DNA from: Numenius arquata
Lineage: Eukaryota > Chordata > Aves > Charadriiformes > Scolopacidae
Assembly: GCF_964106895.1 (NCBI RefSeq)
Contig: NC_133582.1
Location: forward strand, 15,469,231-15,533,230
Length of the DNA stretch: 64,000 nucleotides
Direction of reading: 5' to 3'
Shown: piece after piece, positions 12,834-24,600 of the stretch
Numbering within the stretch: the stretch's first letter is position 1
Layout: each line of letters starts with the position of its first letter
Notes under the pieces: generated by a model
Told to the model about the DNA's origin: nothing
Seen by the model: the letters and a program-made list of their open reading frames with translations, nothing else
The model's database searches: none
Made by a program: the position numbers and the translations under genes

Positions 12834-13699
12834 GTGAATGATTTAATTTGCAGAATAAGGAAAAAATGTGTTTCGTTATTTATTTGCTAGAGTATGTAAG
12901 GGCCTCAGTCATGTGTTTGCTAGACACTATAAACTTCTCTACTGTTTATCTTACTCTGAGTGTTAATATGATTTAGTTTACTGTTTTATAGTTAACTTCA
13001 TAAAATTGCACTGAAAATTGATTCTTAATGTGGCCTAATCCGGGAATCCTTACTGGGGTGAAACAAGTCTTTAAGTCAGCAGAGTTTTATCTGAGGAACT
13101 TTGTTAAATAAAGCAGGATGACTGTGCACACATAGTAACAACATTTGGTGTAGAGAGTTCTGTAATGAAAGAGAACAGCCCTAGTCTTCAATGCTATTTT
13201 GTATACGTGGTCCTTTCCTCTTTGTACCAGTGTATAAAAACAGTATCACAGACTGCCAGGCGGTGGAGATTCCTTCTTTAAGTCTCCTTCTTGCCATCAT
13301 CTCAATCATGACCTGTGCTTTGCAGCAGGGTGGCACAAAATTAAAAATTTGCCGAGGGGAAACGAATATGTTTTATTTGGTGTCTACTGTTTTCCCAGCC
13401 TGTCTGCACTTGGCTGCACGGTCTGGCACCGTCCTGCTCTACAGAGTAGAGCTGAGAATACAGCTCACTAAATACAAATGAATTAAATGTTTCCTTGACC
13501 TCTGCATTAAGTCATATTTCAATAATAACAATGTATACAAATATAAAGGAATGCTCTCCCTTAGCCGTCCTTTTATTAAATTAAGCTGCGGAAGTACTAC
13601 AAGACAGAGAGTGATGTCTGTAAAGTAACCTGTCTTTTAAATGGCGATAAAGTTTGGAAAAATGGCAATTGCCTAACACCTTGTTTTCCCTCTACTTAG

Positions 13700-13837
13700 C
13701 TCTTGTGTCCATCTGGGATAAGGAACGTGCAACTGATCCTGGCCTGTCGGGTCATTCAGGAAAATGCTCTTCTGGCAGTTGTTCAGCAAGCCTCCTTTTG
13801 TTACTTGGTCCAGCCTCCCCATACCCTGGACATCAAG
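13700..13837 (+). CDS. CCDC162: CCDC162 exon (local e7), open
   Basis: Acceptor ccctctacttag, exactly 46 codons, donor gttagt; phase 0 both ends. The peptide runs LLCPSGIRNVQLILACRVIQ, then ENALLAVVQQASFCYLVQPP. It has no internal methionine, so ATG-based gene finding misses it. Clean. Confidence 0.78.
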
Positions 13838-14282
13838 GTTAGTAGCATCTTCTTCCTCACATAGCACTAGTATTAATGGGTTTTGTCAGACTTAGACTTA
13901 GCCCAAAGAGGGCATCTGTTAATTCTGCTTACAGTCAGTTGGATGGTAGTCCTGCACAATGCTTGGAACAGCATCACTGATGACTGCAGGAACTGCAGTG
14001 ATTGTGTATTAACATATGACATAAAAATAAATGGTGTCACATCAGTGATTTATTTAAAGTCTATTAGTTGGGTAAGTGATGAAGCATGGCTAAAAATATC
14101 CCTCAAGAGAGGACTGAAAGGGCTTGGAGATAAATGGGACTCGAAAGGCATGGGTGAAATCTTATAGCCTGTGGTATGCAGTAAGGCTAGCAATCACAAC
14201 CTGACCTTGAAATATACATTCTTCTGGGATGGCAAAACCATCAATTCCTGCTGCTTTCATTTGTCCTGTCTTCTGAAAACAG

Positions 14283-14352
14283 GAGTATGGTCAACACTAT
14301 TTCCAATGGGAAACATTCCTGTCAGCCTGATGCCTCAATGTTGGTTCAAAAG
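14283..14352 (+). pseudogene. CCDC162: possible CCDC162 exon (local e8), frameshifted
   Basis: Acceptor ctgaaaacag and donor gtacct. In the phase left by e7 it reads EYGQHYFQWETFLSA and then TGA, which looks like family helical sequence. The raw length (70) leaves phase 1, whereas the following exon e9 needs phase 2. Adding back one base fixes both the phase and the stop. Short, so chance resemblance is possible. Confidence 0.4.
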
Positions 14353-17300
14353 GTACCTGCCAGGGTCACCAAGCCATTACTGTTCCTCATCTTCTATTTG
14401 GCACTTTTTTTTTTTCATACTGTGTTTAAGATACGGTGCTCAGGAGCTGCCTTTGCTTCATACACGCTCAATTGTTGTAGGGCTCCATGTTGCATTTTCT
14501 TATGCAGCTGTTGTGTCTCTTCCAGAGACAGCTGCATTACGGTGATGAGCTAAGTGACCTCTTATGTGATTTTGAATTTATAAGCAAACAGATATTCTTT
14601 AGGGCTTATCTTGCCTTCTCTGTGCATGTTTCTTAGGACACTCCATCCATCTCCCCAGCCCCCTCTTGCATCCCTGATGCTCCCGGCGCTCAGTCCCTTG
14701 CCACCAGGTGGTCTCATCACCTCATTCCTGTGTGCGGGAAGTGCCCGTGTTTTGCTGTTCTGGCTGGGCAAGAAGCACTCTGTTTTGTGACAGGTTCATA
14801 GCCCTGTGTGTGCTGACTGCCTGCCTGTCATGCTGGGAGCCCAGCTGGCTGCCGCCCCCTGGGAGCTAAGCAAGCCAAGCAAACTGGCCAAGGGTCAAAC
14901 TCCCCTTGCCTTTTCCCTGAGCAGGGGGTTCTCCTCACTAGCTGAATGCTGATTTTGCAAAACTGGAAGGAGCTTTGTACCCTTGAGACCTCTGTTCTTA
15001 TGTCAAATGTATTTAAAATTAGTCAGAGGGTTCAAATGTTGTTAGAGGTGGGTTGAACCAGCTAAAGGAATGAGGCTAAAACATTTCCTGTGTGAAACCA
15101 GTTTCTTTCTGAGTTTAAAGATGAAAAACAGACATTGTCATGACTCCCCATTGTCTCATTTTGGGTCACTCAGAGCTGCGGCATGGGGAGGAGAGGAAAA
15201 GACGTCTTATGCATCTGTGACTTGCAAACTTCTGAGCATGAATTGCTGTTCCTAGAGCAGCATCCTATCCACTTTCTTTCCTTACACCGGAGGTGAATGT
15301 AAGGGAGGTCCCAGGGCCAGCACTCACCTTGGAGACTGTCAGCTGCACTAGAACAAACTTGTCTCACCACTGCATGCTTGACATCCTGTCCTGACATGAG
15401 CAGGACAGTGATTCTGCGCTGTACAGCTGAGACTCATTGGCCCAGACAAACTGATATCCTGACGGCCCACCAGAAAAAGAGCTGCCTGCCTGCTGCTGAG
15501 CAGGAACCCTTCACACCACTACTGATCTCAGGCAACTTTTGACAGCAGACAGGCCATGTCTCAGAGAGCTGCTTGCACTCTGCAGCCACTTGGTGGGCAC
15601 CCAGGCTTTGGCAACTGGGTGGCCTGCTGTGCAACCTCCAAGGGCTGGCCATGGTCTAGTTCATCCCAGAGGCTGGTTTCCATTTACAGAGAAGTCTGAG
15701 ATTCCACATCTTCACTTCTAATCAGAACCTGCAGCACTGAAATCCTCAGTGGAACTGAGCAACTTCTGTTTCTTTCACAAATTGATCCTCTGCGCTGTCA
15801 TACAAAAGCGCTGGTGTTGTGTGTCTCTGCTGATAACCAGGAGTAGTCTTACTCTGGAAATAGCTCTTCATCCCCCAGTTGAAAACGATTGATATTCCAA
15901 ACATTTAAAGCTCTTTTACTGTCTAAATGCTGAATGGTTTCTTGTCCACAGAATGGCAGCAACTGTATTTTTCATTTTCAGATGTCTCCTCTCCTTTGTA
16001 AATCATTTAATGGCTGCTGCATCCATTCTGAATCAGTTTTTTCTGATTTACAGTCAGTGGGTATTAGCTAACTAATCAAATTCACACACAGAGGACCATT
16101 AATACAACCAACAGAGACAGTGATAAGGAGGTCATGCACCTGTTATTCCAGATTAACATGTAAAATTGAAAAAAATCTTGTATAACCTCCTTACACAGGA
16201 AAGGGAGATGGTTGCAGGATGTCACAGGATGTATCTGCACTGATGGACCCAGCAGTGGTGGGTGGTATGGTTGCCCACCCAACACAGGCCAAGGCACATG
16301 TTGTCTCCCTTCAGCCCATGTGAAGGAGAGCTGGTTGAGGGATGCCAAGGGAGCTGTGTGCTCTACAACACTCTCCATGGTCTTCTTGGTTGATAGCCAA
16401 GACCCATGGGTGTGCCATGAAGGGCACAGGCTTAACCAATCCAGTCTCACCATGCAATAAGCCCTTATGCAGACCAGACTGTTTGATACTGGTCTAGGAC
16501 CTTCAGAATGGCAAACTCCCATGTATTTGTCACCTCACTGCCCAACTTTTCTATACTGACTTTGTTTATAGGCTGAAACGTTTCTCAGGAACGAAGACAT
16601 TGCTCATGTCTGCCTATTTACTTCTAAGGCAGTTGGTGACCACTGTTTTTTTTAATACGTTATATGTTCCCTGTGCTCAGCCAAGCAGGAAGAATTATTC
16701 TCTAGGCAATAAGTCCATTTTCTACTACAACAGAGCGAAGGTGTTCTTCGTTAGATCTGTCTGCAAGCTGGCATTAACCCAAGCCAAGCATAACTTAGTC
16801 AGGAGAAAGAGCTCAACTCTCAAAATGTGGTGCTTTTCTCCCATTTTGGTCTTTCCCACTATATGCAAAAGACAATAGCTCTTCTTGATTTGCAGGGGAA
16901 TTAGTGTGATTTTTAGCTCCCCTGGACTTCAAAGTGCCTGTGCCACTTTTGAAATATGACTTCAAGAACTTGGAAAAGCACCATCTGTTCCTACTTGAAA
17001 ATTAGGATTATTTTTATATAAATATGCAGAAATTTCTGAGGTTCCTTCATACCAGGAGCCACTGGCACTTAAATAGGGGATGTGGGGGGATGAGTGTAGG
17101 TTTTTTGTGTTTGTGGGGAGGCAAACTGATTTTCCGGACAAGTGATCTAGACATACAATTATCTGTACATATTTGAAAATGTGAATATCTGGGAATATTC
17201 ATATTTTATTTGCAGCTGATTGAATGTCGAGAATGTTGTCTGATTTATAAATCGGGTACTGCCTCTGACTCTGCTGCCACTACAGTTTCATTACGCCTGT

Positions 17301-18305
17301 GCTCAGTGAGAAATGTTTTTTTTCTGTGACTTTCAATGATCCCAGTGAATTATTATATCATAAAGCTGGGGTAAATGAAAGCGTACAGAATTGCAAATCT
17401 GCACTGATTTAGTAGGAAGAGCTGCCAGTCTTTACAAGACCAAGCGCAGAATTTATATTCATGATAATTTTAGGAAGGAAATGTAAGTCTAACAAGTCGG
17501 AGCAGTTCAGCAAGTGGAAGAAATTCAGTATCTGGGAGTGAAACAGAGGATCGGCTACTGTAAGCAACCACACAGGCCACTTCATTTTCTCCTGGGCTTT
17601 CTCCAGGTTTACTCTGTACCATTAAAAGGTATTTTTTACAGACTTGGCCAAACCCCCTCCACTGGGTAGGGGTCAGTCTGGCGCACATGCGAATCCTGAG
17701 CACTACCTGCTTTACATTGTGCATTGAAAAAACGTAGCGATGGGTTCTCGATCATAAGGGCACGTTCCCAGTCACCCTGTTTCTTGGTGTGAATTGGTGG
17801 TCTGATCTCTGTGGTTGTCTCACCATACCCTGTCAATGGGACTCTGGCTTCCCATCAAACCCCATTGAGATAACCTGTTAATTACAGAAGGAAATCCAGA
17901 TACCTCACAGGAGTTTCTAAGCATCAGTGAGTTTACAGGTGAAAACATTGCAAAATTATTACAAATAATAAGTGGGCCAGAATAAGGCCATTAAATGTGA
18001 CTTCACTCCTCCTGTAGAACAGAGCTGGGTCTCATTGTTTGTATATCAATTTACTAGCTCCCCAGCCTGATTTCCTGGCTTTTATGTGGGGTGGTGTTTA
18101 CTTGCAGGGTACTGGCAAGACACAGTTAGAGCAATTTTTTATATTATTCAGTGCTGATGAGCTGGAAGTTGAGCACTGAAAACTATGCTAATTGAAAGAC
18201 CTGTGGTTTGAAGGTATAAATAAAAAGGCATTCAACATGTCCAGCTTAGCCCAGACAGCCTCATGGTTCCTGTTACTACCTTAAAGCCCGTATAAAGAGG
18301 GACTC

Positions 18306-18325
18306 TTTTTTTTTTTTTTTTTTTT
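18306..18325. repeat. poly-T tract
   Basis: About 20 consecutive T inside an intron. Similar shorter homopolymers occur near 4337, 25008, 25872, 32896 and 59830. Confidence 0.85.
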
Positions 18326-18598
18326 AATTTGCCAGTATTTCTTTCATCATTTATTTCACTTGCACTGAAATTAAAAATATGTAGACTGGGAGACTTTCCC
18401 CAGAGCTCATCTCTAGTAGCTGATCCACAAGAGCCAGTGTATTTTTACCTGTTGTTGATAAGGAATGAGTAAAATGAACGTTGTTGGAGAAGTTGTGTCT
18501 AATCTAAAGAAGTTATTTGAGTGGTTCAGAAGAAAGTTATCAGTTTACCTTTTGAGATGTGACTCTTCTTATCTCCCATGCTTTTTTCCCCTTGTTAG

Positions 18599-18709
18599 GC
18601 CTCCAGAAGCTTTCATTTCCATTCAGCTGGAGAAATGGGGACCCTGAGATAGGATGCTGGACACATTCACTCAAAAGACAGAAGCTCTGGGCAGCAGCTG
18701 CAAAACCCT
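18599..18709 (+). pseudogene. CCDC162: CCDC162 exon (local e9), nonsense codon and frameshift
   Basis: Acceptor cccttgttag, donor gtaagt. Reads PPEAFISIQLEKWGP, then TGA at 18645-18647, then DRMLDTFTQKTEALG in the same frame, so the stop is a substitution-type lesion (CGA to TGA would explain it). Near 18680-18690 the coding-like reading moves one base back (QQLQNP). Only that shifted frame ends in phase 0, which the next exon requires. Two independent lesions. Confidence 0.72.
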
Positions 18710-19873
18710 GTAAGTACATCAGGAGGCTCCTCAGCGTTTTTGAGAGGAACTGCTGTATTTTGGCACATAGGCGAAGTGGTAGCTTTGAGTTAGTGTTGTA
18801 GTTGCCCTGTGGTTACTTTAAGGACAAAGGTAACTGGTGGCAGGTGTGGAAACCCTGGTGGAGAGAAGGAGGCCGGGATGTGGCCAGGGTGTGCAGGTCA
18901 GGTGCGGAGCTGCAGATGTTGGCCCAGATCCACTGGCAGCAGTGGGAGACTTCCATTGTGCCATCTCCCATGGGCATGGCTACAAGGCTTATGGCCGAGA
19001 GGTGCATGGAAAGCAGCAGCCGCCTGCGGACACATGGCTAATTAAAGGTTGTGAATGCTAATGGGCATCCTAAACCATTTCCAGCCTAGGTAAGGGGGTA
19101 AATTCTGGCTATAGTTATGCTGTTCTGGGCTTTTACATATGAAGCATCCAACAGAGGGCCTCGCTAGAGCAGGACACTATGTGAGGAAGGCTCCTTTAAT
19201 AAATATTTCTAGCAGTTTTATTATTTTTAATTTTAGAAGAAGATGTGACAGCTATAAAAAATAGTAATTGTAAAGATACCATGATGGGTATAGATTTTGC
19301 CTTTTGCAAATTTCTCTTTATCCAGTGTCTAGAGGTGAGAACATGGATCCTGTATCTTCTGTATCTTATGCTGAATACACTACAGATTAAGCATGGCCTT
19401 TAAGAATTTACCGGGTAGTAAAATCAAACTCTTTCTACTCAAACACCTAATGGCTATTCTCTTTTTGAAATAGCATAAATTATTTAGTTTAATGTACTCA
19501 TAATGTTCTTGCCAGCTCAGTAGGATGAGTGTATGAAGAAATAACTGCTAGCTGCAGACTCTTCTAGGAAATACTCAGAATTTGTGAACAAAATTATATG
19601 AACCAGACTTGAATAAAATAATTCTGAACTTATTTACAAGACTGCCTTAGCTATCTACTGGGTCTGGCATACTGATTGAAATCTTTATTGATGTTTATCC
19701 TCATTAAAGTTTTGGAATTTCATAGCTTAGATGTTTGTAATACTATAGATAACCTGGTAGGGTTTTTAAAATTACACTAATAGAATGTTACAAGGGCTTT
19801 GGTTTTGTTAGATTCACAGTACCTATAAGTCCTACATGCATGATATTAAGAAGAAAATATTGTCTCATTATAG

Positions 19874-19923
19874 GATGAAGTTCTGAAACTCAAAAGAGAC
19901 ATTATTGTTGAATATTGCCAGGA
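19874..19923 (+). CDS. CCDC162: CCDC162 exon (local e10), open
   Basis: Small 50-base exon: acceptor tctcattatag, donor gtaagt, phase 0 in and 2 out. The peptide DEVLKLKRDIIVEYCQE continues across the junction as LNQHVSQM in e11, a recognisable family stretch. Clean. Confidence 0.68.
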
Positions 19924-21480
19924 GTAAGTATATCTGATATAGACATTTACTGTATGTCTTATTTATGTTTAATGTAGGTCTAGTGTAGACATTTCCATAC
20001 AAACACATCATGTTTTAAAGATAACTCTTGTTCTGAGGGCATCTTTTTCATGTCGATAATATGAATTTACATACTTGATATTCAGAATATTATGACTATA
20101 CCTGTAAGCCATTTTGCAAGCTGAGAAAAGAAGAACATTTTCAGTGGTTTAGTAGGATAACATTACAGACAGTACAAGCTGTGTTGCTGGATGAATCGGA
20201 AATGCACCACTTGGTTTCTTTACAAGGAGAAAGGATTGATGATGGGGTGCTAAGTAGAGGCACACAACAGCAACAATTTTTGGTATTTCAGCAGAAATAC
20301 CAGATAAACATCGTTGACATGAGCAATAAATTTTAGTGGAAATAATGTGCAGTAGATCAGAGAATGAACGAGTGGGATGTACTAACGTGTGAATTCAATC
20401 TAGTTTGTAAGACAGCTTGAGAAAAAAACAGAGGTTCAAACAGAGTTGGAGTTGATTTTATGTATTTTTTTAAATTCTCTGTTCATATGTCATTGTTCAG
20501 TATTTTACGGTTTTTGTTTCAGATAAGTTTACCGTTCTGGGACCTTTGTCTTGCACAGCATATCATGAGATTGAGCACACATGCCAATAGAGAAGGGAAA
20601 AAAAAATAAGGAAATGAGCTATTTCTTGTCTGTTTTCACTGAGAAACAGGCTGTGCTTGATATACTGCACTAGACTAGTTTATGCGTTACCTTCCTACTG
20701 CAGTGTGTAGCCTGTTATGAAGCCACCTAAGAGCTGTATGTTCCAGATCCACTCTGTCAAAAGCCTGGGCGAGAACCTGGCATGTGGCCAACATCCAGGT
20801 CTGTCTTCTCCTCGTGTGGCCAGCTGTACAGAGGTGCACCTGAACAGCCTTGGGAACGAGAGTGGCAAGGAGCAAGCTGCCATTAGGGCAGCTGTTTCAA
20901 TAAGCCATGCTTCACAAGTGACATAGGTTTGTGTTGTGCTGCAGATGCAGATGACATCTGTACAGCTTTAACCCAGGCACAGCTTATCAAGTGAGTAGTT
21001 AAGGCCGGACCAATGGGTCTGGAGGCATCTTGCAGCCAGGAGCTGGAGAGGAGTTTCAGCACAGCTCAGTGATGATGGAGTCTGACTCAGGGTCACACCG
21101 TCCCATTCTCAGTTCTGCAGTTAACACGTCATCTCACTTAGCTCCTTCCTGCTTCTGCTTCCTTATTGTAACATCAACATCAATAGCTCCCACAAAGCGG
21201 TTGCTGTATTAACTTGCAGATCTTTCTAAGGCATTTTAAAGACAATGCATCTGTGTGAAGAAAAGTATTAAATCTAAAATTTACCTTGGTTCTTAAATGC
21301 CACTTTCACAATTTTTATCCTGCTGGCTGTCACACTATGGAAGAATCATGGCTTGTAAATTTTGCTGTAGAAGATGCCAAAGATGTCCATATAGAAAGAG
21401 ATTAAGCTCAACAAAGGTAGAGCTTATCTGGGCAGATGACACCCTGCACAACACTGCATATTTTAATTATTCTTTTTTAG
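19924..21480. other. intron, nothing recognised
   Basis: Non-coding. The open stretches on both strands around 20690-20930 overlap one another and have no splice borders in phase with neighbouring exons. Confidence 0.5.
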
Positions 21481-21656
21481 GCTAAATCAGCATGTGTCCC
21501 AGATGCCCTGAGAGGTCAGCTCACTGGGTACTACAATAGCCTAAGAAGCCTGTTAGATGATTTCCCTGTCATCACAGACAAGTACTTCTTCATTGGACTA
21601 CCTCAAGGGGAAAAAGAGGAGCAAGACATAAAAAAAACCCTTGCAGCTGATCTCAG
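21481..21656 (+). pseudogene. CCDC162: CCDC162 exon (local e11), frameshifted
   Basis: Acceptor attcttttttag, donor gtttgt. Entering in phase from e10 it reads ELNQHVSQMP, then TGA at 21509-21511. From about 21503 the frame one base back is open to the donor and clearly family-like: LRGQLTGYYNSLRSLLDDFP, then VITDKYFFIGLPQGEKEEQD. This indicates loss of one base near 21500-21507. An eight-A run at about 21630-21637 is not the site of the break. Confidence 0.76.
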
Positions 21657-24600
21657 GTTTGTATCATGTTTGCAAGCGTGTTCCTGGGGCCAGAGTCCTC
21701 AGTCAGAATGTATTACGAAGTAAAGGTCAATAGATGTTTGTAAGAGGAATGATAATCTGAAAGTGCCCCGAGCAGTGTGTTCTGCCAGTCTTCAGGCAAT
21801 GCTGATAGATGTAGAATGTGCATAGTCAGAGCTGCCTGCAAATGCTGGCATAAGAAGAAGGAAAACTTTAGAAATATGCTTGCTTCTAATCCCAATGCTG
21901 CATGTAAGAGGTAAAGAAATGGATAATCTCATTTTCAGGATGTAAATCTTCCACTTTAATGATTAAGCCTAGGTAGTGAGGGTTGTCTTACTGTTTAAAT
22001 TTTATTTATTTAAGATTTATACAAAACCTGTTAATAAATTGTGGGCATATGACTTGTCAGAAATTAGGAAAGGAGAGAAAGAGCACACGACAGACTAGGG
22101 GATGACCCTGTGTCGTCTGCTCCTTTCAGAAGGGACATTTTTTTGGCCATGTCACAAGGATCTCCTTCCTCAAAACTTGTGCCTAGCAAGGCGAGCCCTT
22201 CTGCTGACTTTCTGTAAGTCTCTGGGCTCCCCACGTTAGCACCAGTGGGCAGATGGTTTTAGATGTGAAAGCAGTCACCCAGCACACTGGCTTGGCTCTT
22301 GGTCACCTTGTTCCCCAGTAACAGAGAGGCTCTGCAGCAAACACAAAACCCCCCAGCCGTTAAGGTTCAGGCAAAAGCTTTAGTTCCGATTACAAAGGTC
22401 GGGAGTGTGGTTACAACCTCAACAAATCATTAAATGTGGTTCAACAAGATACTTGAGAAGGTGATTGTCACCCCTTCCCTGTTGTTTAACTGCATGCCAG
22501 CTGCAGGCCTGTGGAGCTACAGCGGCCTTGGGCTTGCTTTTATCTGGCTAGAAGCTGCTGGGGAGTAACCCCATCACAAGCCCACGGCACAGGCCATTTT
22601 TCTGCCTTTATCTACCTGCTTTTATTAGGTGTTGTCTAAGGCACTGTATTTTGTTCTGCCGTCTCGGATGCCCTGAGAGGCTTTTAAGCTCTATAGTATT
22701 TTGCATATTATCATAAGAAGTTGTACAAGGGCCATTCGTAACGCATTTGCTCTTAGAAGGAGCAAACACATGAGCTTTAGAAGGAGTCTTCTCTGGACAC
22801 AGTGACAGAAGAGATAATAGTAATCCTAGGGCAAAATATTTCAGTAGACTTACGTTTCAAGCTGAAGCTACCCCCAACCCCAGGTTCTTTCAGTCTGGGG
22901 GTTCATGGGTCACACAGTGTCCATCTTCTGCCCTGATCTTGTTTGGGAGTTAGGACCAAGAGTGGTTACCTGTCATAGCAATTGCTTTGGTTGCCATCCT
23001 AGTTAATTAGCAAGGACTAAGTCAAATATGATTTATTTGCCCAGAGAAGCTGCCCTCAGTTGCAGAACCAATACTTCTGCAGTTCATGCTGTGCTCTACC
23101 TCATACTCTTGGTGTCATGGGGACATTGAGCAAAGAATAAAGCCACGGTGCATTTCAGGAGTATCCATCTTGTGACAGAAGAGGTCTCGCAAAGCATTGC
23201 CTCTGTTGGGATATTCAACATACAGATCAGCAGGTCCTAGCACTGTGCACCCTAATCAGATATTGGGTTGTGCCTTTTGGACCTGTAACTTTTCAACAGC
23301 AAGAAAATATTTCAGTACCATATATACTGTATAGGGTTATACTGTTACACTTTCAAAATGCTAATGTAAGCATTTTAACTTATAAGCAGTTACTTGTTGT
23401 CCTTTTACACTTTAAAATGAAACAACCTAGAAAATAAGCATGTATACATATGTATGCCCTTTTATTTTTTAAATAGCCCTGAATTTTCTGAGGTTGCCTT
23501 TTCTCCTCCTGTGCTTTGATGCTTGGCTGTGTCTCTGCAGCAGCTTGTGGCCCAGCCACTGTCACTTCCATATGGCTTGCTATACTGTGCTGCTTTTCTG
23601 CATTTGACGTACCAAGGAAGTCAAGAGCAAATCCTTATGTACTGGGGGGAGACAGACGTGAAGGTGTCCAGCGAGCAGCAAGCATGGGGATGGCTGCAGC
23701 ATGTCCTTTGCACCTGCGTCAACCTGCCCCTGGCGTTCACACCAGGTAGGGAGCTGCAGGGAGCAGGAGAAAAGGCCTTAATTAAAAATGGCTCCTGCCC
23801 TTTCAGCCCCTCTGCCCATTTTTTGTCCCCGCTTTATCAGTTATTACCAGTTAATGTTTCATTTTCTGTTGTTGTTCAATTGAAGCTAAGAAGCACCTTG
23901 TAGACAGCAACTGTCAATTAGTTATGATGAAGGCAGAAATTTAGCTTCCATCTTGCCTGCATTTAGAGGGTTATAGCAGGACAGTAATTCAATTGCTTTC
24001 TTATCTTCTGAACTAATCTTGTAGCATGCATTTGTGGCTGCCAAGCGCTTGGTGGGGGGGAGAAGGTCCTGTCTTCCCTGTCTCTCCCTCCCTCCCTCTG
24101 AGAAGGACCTGCAGCTGGGTGGAACAAACAGTGTATGTGGTGGACAGGGGGAAAGGTGGCTCGTTACAGCAGATGAAATAAGATAGGTGTGGAGAGGGGG
24201 GAAAAGAGAAAAAATAACATGGAATAAAGAAGAAAGGAAGGAAGAAAGAAGAGACTCTTGGGGAGAAGAAGAAGAAATGATAATGGCAATAGTTATAATG
24301 AAAAGCTTTCTGCAAATATATATATATAATGTACTTCCATAAGCCCATAGTTCATTAGCATCAGTGGGAAATGTTTGAGAATAGCCCACCTAACCTGAGA
24401 TGCCTGTATCTGACTAGGATCCCCTGATAGTCAACAGGTGCTTCAAAGGGATGACCCATTTCAGGCTCCTGCTTTAGGATGAGATGAGGACGTGCCTTTT
24501 TCTTTCTCCATCAACTCAAGGGGGTGCTTACATTGTCAACATCCGCATTTGGTTGGTTGAACTCCCTGTCCTTCCTGGTTTTGCTGTCTTTATGTTATAC

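Larger units (their letters stand above)
13838..18598. other. large intron(s), one doubtful exon inside
   Basis: Apart from the candidate exon at 14283-14352, I find nothing coding. A pure T run lies at about 18306-18325. The GC-richer stretch 15170-16520 produces overlapping open frames on both strands but no splice pattern. No young CR1 copy. Confidence 0.5.

Noticed and set aside
22130..22213. Possible small exon after ctcctttcag with donor gtaagt
   Set aside because: Takes phase 2 from e11, but the peptide is low-complexity Ser/Pro/Lys and leaves a phase that does not join e13. Too short to support.
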